DNA of 46,578 nt from Bacteroidaceae bacterium. Its GTDB lineage: Bacteria; Bacteroidota; Bacteroidia; Bacteroidales; Bacteroidaceae. The notes below the pieces were generated by a model. It worked only from the letters and a program-made list of their open reading frames with translations. It had not been told where the DNA came from and made no database searches. Shown piece by piece: positions 42,265 through 46,578 of this stretch. Location: positions 1 to 46,578 of the forward strand of contig JAFNXL010000018.1 in the NCBI GenBank assembly GCA_017379075.1. Reading direction: 5' to 3'. A program made the translations under genes and the position numbers. Every line of letters starts with the position of its first letter. The stretch's first letter is position 1.

Positions 42265-43647
42265 TCAGCAACGCTTCTCCAGATAGGGAAGTGTGTAGGG
42301 ACGACGGTAATCGTAGTAGTACAGACGGTGTGCGGCTGCTTCCTTGTCGCCTTCGAAATTGAGGGTGGCAGGATTCCAGCGTACGGGACGGCCCAGTTCG
42401 CGTGCGATGTTGGTGATACAGCAAAGGGTGTTGGTGCTGCAACCGTATTCCACGGGAGCGATGGGGTCTCTGTGGTTGCGGATGGCATCGATGAAGTTCT
42501 GCATGTGGGGAGAGCTAACTTCATATTGTCCGGCGGCAATGTTCTCCTGCTTGGTTTCAAGCAGTTTCTTGTTTGAACATTCAATGAAACCGCGTGCCAC
42601 ACGAAGCCATTCCTTGTCACCGATGAACTTGATGCCCTGTGCGCCGGCATTGTCATCTCTGTAAGGACGTTCTTGCATGATGATGCCGTTGGCATACTTC
42701 ATGGTGAGCCATTCAGCTCCCTTGTATCCCTTAGGAATGAACTCTACGGGACCCAGTCCGTCCATACCAATGGCCGCTTGTGCGATGTCGTACATGTGTG
42801 CGCCCCAGTCAGCGGGATAGCCGTTTCCGGTTTCCTGGTACCAGCGCCATGCTCCCCAGAGCTTTTCGTTTTGTTCTGGTTCGAGCGATACGGGAGGACA
42901 CAAATCGGGGTGGTAGTGGATCTTGGGATCATTGAGCGGACCCATCCAAAGGTTGAAATTCAGATTCTCGGGTACGGGCATTTCGGGAAGGTCAAGGGGC
43001 TTTGGAGGATCGCCTACACGGCAATGGATTTCCTTGATGTCGCCCAAAGCGCCGCTGCGCACCAATGCAATGGCCTGCTGGAATTCGGCACTGCTTCGCT
43101 GTTGGCTTCCCACCTGAAGGATGCGGCCGTTGGCGCGTACTGCACGCTGTACGGCGAGACCTTCGGTGATGGTGTAGGTAAGGGGTTTTTGCAGATAAAC
43201 GTCTTTGCCGGCCTGTAGAGCGTGGATGGCAACGAGTGCGTGCCAGTGGTCGGGGGTGGCAATCGCTACGGCATCAATATCCTTGCGGTCGAGCAGACGT
43301 TCGTATTCCTCATACATATCACAGCGTTGGGGCATACCCTTTTCCTTCTGCCACTTGGTAACGTAACGGCGGAAACGTTCGCGCTTGATGCTGTCCACAT
43401 CGCTGCAGGCTGCTACCTGTACACCGGGACAGGTGGAGAAACTGCGGAAGTCGCTGCATCCCTGTTGGCCAACGCCTACAAAACCCAAAACGACACGGTC
43501 GCTGGGGGCAATGCGTACACCGTCCACCGTGAAACTGGGCAGAATCATGAAACCGGCAATACCGGTTGCTGCTGCTCCCAGGAATTGGCGGCGTGACATA
43601 CCGCTCTGCATTTCCTGCTGACTTTTGTTTTCTTTGTTTGTCTTCAT
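42265..43647 (-). CDS. Gfo/Idh/MocA-family oxidoreductase with Tat-type signal
   Basis: NAD(P)-dependent sugar dehydrogenase-like protein of 460 residues. The twin-arginine signal MSRRQFLGAAATGIAGFMILPS (from residue 17) indicates folded export with its cofactor. The Rossmann start is VVLGFVGVGQQGC; the EKP-like motif is LQKPLTYT, with Lys in the catalytic position. The C-terminal domain carries GAWRWYQETGNGYPADWGAHMYDIAQ. Exported members of this class act in Bacteroidetes on glycosides or sugar derivatives, but the substrate is not readable here. It lies 40 bp behind the flippase gene without a promoter word between, and ahead of a strong terminator. Confidence 0.87.
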   Translation of the reverse strand: MKTNKENKSQQEMQSGMSRRQFLGAAATGIAGFMILPSFTVDGVRIAPSDRVVLGFVGVGQQGCSDFRSFSTCPGVQVAACSDVDSIKRERFRRYVTKWQKEKGMPQRCDMYEEYERLLDRKDIDAVAIATPDHWHALVAIHALQAGKDVYLQKPLTYTITEGLAVQRAVRANGRILQVGSQQRSSAEFQQAIALVRSGALGDIKEIHCRVGDPPKPLDLPEMPVPENLNFNLWMGPLNDPKIHYHPDLCPPVSLEPEQNEKLWGAWRWYQETGNGYPADWGAHMYDIAQAAIGMDGLGPVEFIPKGYKGAEWLTMKYANGIIMQERPYRDDNAGAQGIKFIGDKEWLRVARGFIECSNKKLLETKQENIAAGQYEVSSPHMQNFIDAIRNHRDPIAPVEYGCSTNTLCCITNIARELGRPVRWNPATLNFEGDKEAAAHRLYYYDYRRPYTLPYLEKRC

Positions 43648-43687
43648 GAATTGTAAAATTTTAAGTAAAGATTATAATGAATAACAC

Positions 43688-45136
43688 TCACTGTCTGAAA
43701 TATTTTCCTACAATGGGGAGATTTCTTAATGGAAAATCGTGATAAATGATATGCCCGATAAACGCAAAGATGATAAGGGTGTTGATGCCCAGACGTAATA
43801 CAACGGGCCATGTTTCGGGCTGCAGTTCCATGGCCACATAGAAAAGGATGGTAATGGCCACGTATACACCAATGCTTCGCAGAGGATAGGGAATTGGATT
43901 TATGCGCTGGCCGACAACGTAGCTCAGTATCATGGCTGTTCCGTATCCGGCAAAACCACCCCATGCGCAGGCCATATAGCTGATGTGGGGAATGAAGATG
44001 ATATTCACAAGGAACAAGACGGCACAACCCGCAAAGGAGAACCATGCGCCGTAAATGGTCTTGTCAATCAACTTGTACCAGAAACTCAGGTTGAAATATA
44101 TGCCCATCATGATTTCCGCGGCCATTACGATTGGTACAACACGCAAACCGTCCCAATAATCCGGGCTAATGAGGTGGCGCAGCAGGGGCATGTAGCCGAT
44201 TACGCACAAGAAGGCAAGGAGGGTGAAGATGACAAAGTACTTCATGCCGACGGCATAGGTGTGATTCTTGTCGCTGTCCTTGCTTTGTGCAAATACAAAC
44301 GGTTCGTAAGCGAAGCGGAACGCCTGTGTGATCATGGCCATAATCATGGCAATCTTAACGCATGCACCGTAGATGCCAAGTTCTTGTATGGCTGAATCTT
44401 TATGGGGATAGATGAAAGGGAAAATCATTTTGTCGGCAGCTTGGTTCAATATGCCCATAATGCCCAATATAAGGATGGGCCAGGAGTACGACAACATTTT
44501 TCGAAGCAGCGAAAAGTCGAAGTTCCATTTGATTCGTAACAAATCCGGGATAAAACACAGGCTTACAATAGCTGTGCAGACAAGGTTGAGCAAAAAGACG
44601 TAGATGACTTCTGTATGACCCAGATAAACGAAATAGAAAAGGTTAAGACCTATATTCAGAAAAATGAACAACAGTTTCAAAGAGGCAAACTTGACGGCTC
44701 TGCCCTGGTAACGAAGATAACAGAAGGGAATGGCTTGGATAACATCGAGCGCAATGACCACAGCCATTATGGTAATGTATTCTTGGTGGTGTTCATGCCC
44801 TAAAAAGCAACTTATGGGCTGAATGAAATAAAGGACCAGGGCAAGGAAGGCTAGGGCAAGTGTGCTTACGGTTGCCATAGTTGTGGTGAATACGGTATGG
44901 GGCTGGGCATCTTCTTTGTTGATGAAACGGAAAAAGGTGGTTTCCATACCGAAGGTGAGGATGACCATGAACAGCGCGGTATAGGCGTACAATTGTGTGA
45001 CCACGCCATATCCTCCGTTGGCGGCGCTGATGCAATAAGTGTACAGGGGTACCAGCAGATAGTTTAGGAATCTGCCCACGATGCTGCTGAGACCGTATAT
45101 GGCTGTGTCTTTGGCCAGTGATTTGAAATTTGCCAT
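43688..45136 (-). CDS. Oligosaccharide flippase (Wzx/MATE-like, MOP superfamily)
   Basis: Polytopic inner-membrane protein of 482 residues with about 12-14 hydrophobic helices, of the polysaccharide-export branch of the MOP superfamily. It should move lipid-linked sugars across the inner membrane for surface polysaccharide assembly. Start at 45136 (MANFKSLAKDTAIYGLSSIVGRFLNYLLVPLYTY) follows the SpmAB stop by one base (TAA-G-ATG); a longer frame would overlap that gene. No glycosyltransferases are nearby, so it looks like a stand-alone housekeeping flippase in the ruvB transcript rather than part of a capsule locus. Confidence 0.85.
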   Translation of the reverse strand: MANFKSLAKDTAIYGLSSIVGRFLNYLLVPLYTYCISAANGGYGVVTQLYAYTALFMVILTFGMETTFFRFINKEDAQPHTVFTTTMATVSTLALAFLALVLYFIQPISCFLGHEHHQEYITIMAVVIALDVIQAIPFCYLRYQGRAVKFASLKLLFIFLNIGLNLFYFVYLGHTEVIYVFLLNLVCTAIVSLCFIPDLLRIKWNFDFSLLRKMLSYSWPILILGIMGILNQAADKMIFPFIYPHKDSAIQELGIYGACVKIAMIMAMITQAFRFAYEPFVFAQSKDSDKNHTYAVGMKYFVIFTLLAFLCVIGYMPLLRHLISPDYWDGLRVVPIVMAAEIMMGIYFNLSFWYKLIDKTIYGAWFSFAGCAVLFLVNIIFIPHISYMACAWGGFAGYGTAMILSYVVGQRINPIPYPLRSIGVYVAITILFYVAMELQPETWPVVLRLGINTLIIFAFIGHIIYHDFPLRNLPIVGKYFRQ

Positions 45137-45137
45137 C

Positions 45138-46367
45138 TTAACTGAAGAATATGTATGCGATAACCATGGCTGCAATTACGCCGCAGAGGTCGGTGAGCAG
45201 GCCTGCACTTACTGCGTGGCGGGTGTGTCTGACACCTACACTGCCGAAATAAACCGCCAAGATATAGAATGTGGTGTCTGTCGCTCCTTGGAAAAGACAG
45301 GCCAATCTGCCGATAAAGGAGTCGGCTCCATAGGTCTGCATGGCATCTACCATCATGCCGCGCGCCCCGCTTCCGCTCAAGGGTTTCATCAGAGCGGTGG
45401 GAAGTGCTTTTGCATAATCAGCGTTTCCTCCCATAGTTTCAACCAGGTATCCGACACCGTCCATGATATAATCCATGGCACCGCTGGCACGGAAAACGCC
45501 GATGGCAACAAGGATGGCAACAAGGTAAGGGATGATGCGCACGGCAGTTTCAAAACCGCCTTTCGCACCTTCGATGAAGGCTTCGTAAACGTTTATCTTT
45601 TTCCGGACTCCGGCAATAATGAAGGCCATGATGATGGAGAACAGGATGATGTTTGCCACAATAGTGCTCCATGTGTTCATGGTTTCACGGTCGGTTTGTG
45701 CCCCTATCCAGATGATGCCGCTGATGACAACGCAAATACCGATGACGGTGCTTATAATGACGCGGTTGAATAGATTGATACGTTGGTACAGACTTGTGAT
45801 GATCATGCCGCATAGTGTGGCAATGGTGGTGGCAATCAGGATTGGAATAAAGACATCTGTCGGCTGGGCGGCGCCCATTTGTGCACGGTAAACGATTACG
45901 CCGACTGGAATGAGTGTCAGGCCGCTGGTGTTCAGTACCAGAAACATAATCATGGCGTTGGTGGCGGTGTCCTTCTTCTGGTTAAGTTCCTGGAGGCCTT
46001 CCATCGCTTTAAGTCCTAACGGAGTGGCGGCATTGTCCAAACCAAGCATGTTCGCTCCAAAGTTCATGAAGATATGTCCGAACACGGGGTGTCCGGCAGG
46101 TATTTCGGGAAAGAGACGTACCATAAGCGGGCTGAGCCAACTGGCAAGTTTGTTTACCAAACCTCCTTTTTCTCCGATTTTCATGATGCCCATCCACAAA
46201 CTGAGTACACCCGTGAGTCCCAATGAAATTTCGAAAGCGGTTTTGGCCGAATCGAACGTACTGTTCATGATGGCAGGGAACACGTCTGTGTTGCCCATAA
46301 ACAGTTGCACAAGTGCAATGAGAAAGGCAATGGCAAAAAAGCCGACCCAGATGTAATTGAGTACCAT
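45138..46367 (-). CDS. SpmA-SpmB fusion (nucleoside-recognition/Gate domain membrane protein)
   Basis: Inner-membrane protein of 409 residues. The N-terminal half is SpmA-like (GLTGVLSLWMGIMKIGEKGGLV, NFGANMLGLDNAATPLG) and the C-terminal half SpmB-like (AFIEGAKGGFETAVRIIPYLVAILVAIGVFRASGAMD, KPLSGSGARGMM). The halves are separate 'spore maturation' proteins in Bacillus; in Bacteroidetes the fused form occurs without sporulation. They share the Gate fold with FeoB and nucleoside transporters. The transported substance is unknown. It lies 34 bp after ruvB and one base before the flippase start, so probably one transcript. Confidence 0.87.
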   Translation of the reverse strand: MVLNYIWVGFFAIAFLIALVQLFMGNTDVFPAIMNSTFDSAKTAFEISLGLTGVLSLWMGIMKIGEKGGLVNKLASWLSPLMVRLFPEIPAGHPVFGHIFMNFGANMLGLDNAATPLGLKAMEGLQELNQKKDTATNAMIMFLVLNTSGLTLIPVGVIVYRAQMGAAQPTDVFIPILIATTIATLCGMIITSLYQRINLFNRVIISTVIGICVVISGIIWIGAQTDRETMNTWSTIVANIILFSIIMAFIIAGVRKKINVYEAFIEGAKGGFETAVRIIPYLVAILVAIGVFRASGAMDYIMDGVGYLVETMGGNADYAKALPTALMKPLSGSGARGMMVDAMQTYGADSFIGRLACLFQGATDTTFYILAVYFGSVGVRHTRHAVSAGLLTDLCGVIAAMVIAYIFFS

Positions 46368-46401
46368 AAGTATATCTTCTTAATATATTACATATAATGT
46401 G

Positions 46402-46578
46402 TTATTCGAACAAGTCGCCTTGCAAGGGATTTCCATAACGGTTTCCCATGGTGCGACCCAGATGCCGGTAGGCAAGTTCTGTGACTTCTCTTCCGCGTGG
46501 AGTACGCTTTATGAATCCTTCCTTGATAAGGAACGGTTCGTATACTTCCTCCACGGTTCCGCCGTCCTCACCGATTGC
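46402..46578 (-). CDS. ruvB: Holliday junction helicase RuvB, C-terminal end (partial)
   Basis: The last 58 codons plus TAA are visible; the rest lies beyond the window. The translation [18 protein letters not shown] followed by [20 protein letters not shown] is the conserved C-terminal winged-helix end of RuvB, which includes the RTPRGR DNA-contact motif. A short tail ([13 protein letters not shown]) ends the protein. RuvB is the ATPase motor of Holliday-junction branch migration. It is upstream of the SpmAB and flippase genes in the same direction. Confidence 0.93.
   Translation of the reverse strand, partial: AIGEDGGTVEEVYEPFLIKEGFIKRTPRGREVTELAYRHLGRTMGNRYGNPLQGDLFE

Overview
The window reads as a chromosomal segment of a Bacteroidales bacterium (Bacteroides/Prevotella-like). 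Several start sites lie just behind the Bacteroidetes -7 promoter word TAnnTTTG. The gene families also fit: a DPP7-type S46 peptidase, a FeoA-FeoB fusion with a Cys-rich partner, fused SpmA-SpmB, a CcsB-CcsA fusion, TPR-membrane-HTH regulators, six-bladed beta-propeller lipoproteins, and a 'VYDLSGRQ...GIYILNG' protein tail. I cannot fix the genus from the sequence alone.

Layout. 1-489 is the 3' end of a secreted protein gene. 490-1724 is a noncoding mosaic of repeats. 1725-5793 (minus) holds a DEAD-box RNA helicase and dpp7. 5881-12227 (plus) holds patatin phospholipase, PfkB kinase, Rid-family protein, CcsBA cytochrome c synthase and a PBP4-type carboxypeptidase. 12228-12503 is a 41-bp repeat array. 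12504-14890 (minus) is a lipoprotein / ECF sigma / anti-sigma-like barrel operon. 15025-18857 (minus) has a feoAB iron-uptake unit and an M16 peptidase, with a divergent metallophosphatase at 19045. 20086-20932 is a second noncoding repeat region. 20933-29760 holds a membrane-bound TPR-HTH regulator and five paralogous six-bladed beta-propeller lipoproteins. 29766-38613 encodes a tripartite RND efflux system (adaptor, permease, outer-membrane channel, second permease). 38614-39015 is repeats. 39016-46578 (minus) runs from ruvB (partial) through SpmAB, a flippase, a Gfo/Idh/MocA oxidoreductase, a metallo-beta-lactamase-fold protein and a secreted FAD oxidoreductase.

The most unusual material is noncoding. 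(1) Five arrays of 14-bp palindromes (6-bp arm, 2-bp centre, 6-bp arm) recur at exactly 22 bp. They use four different palindrome words but one geometry. (2) Arrays of the 7-mer TGAGCNN begin across the stop codon of three genes and always run downstream of the gene; a 7-nt period puts TGA in all three frames. (3) A ~295-bp repeat occurs twice with its 90-bp core inverted between the copies; a third site carries only a minimal core hairpin. (4) All four convergent gene junctions in the window hold such arrays, and none of the divergent or within-operon gaps do.

Functionally the main candidate system is the regulator, beta-propeller lipoprotein and RND pump block (20933-38613). The last lipoprotein gene is tightly coupled (5 bp) to the adaptor gene and shares its signal-peptide sequence. 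Both permeases lack the lysine of the classical AcrB proton relay.
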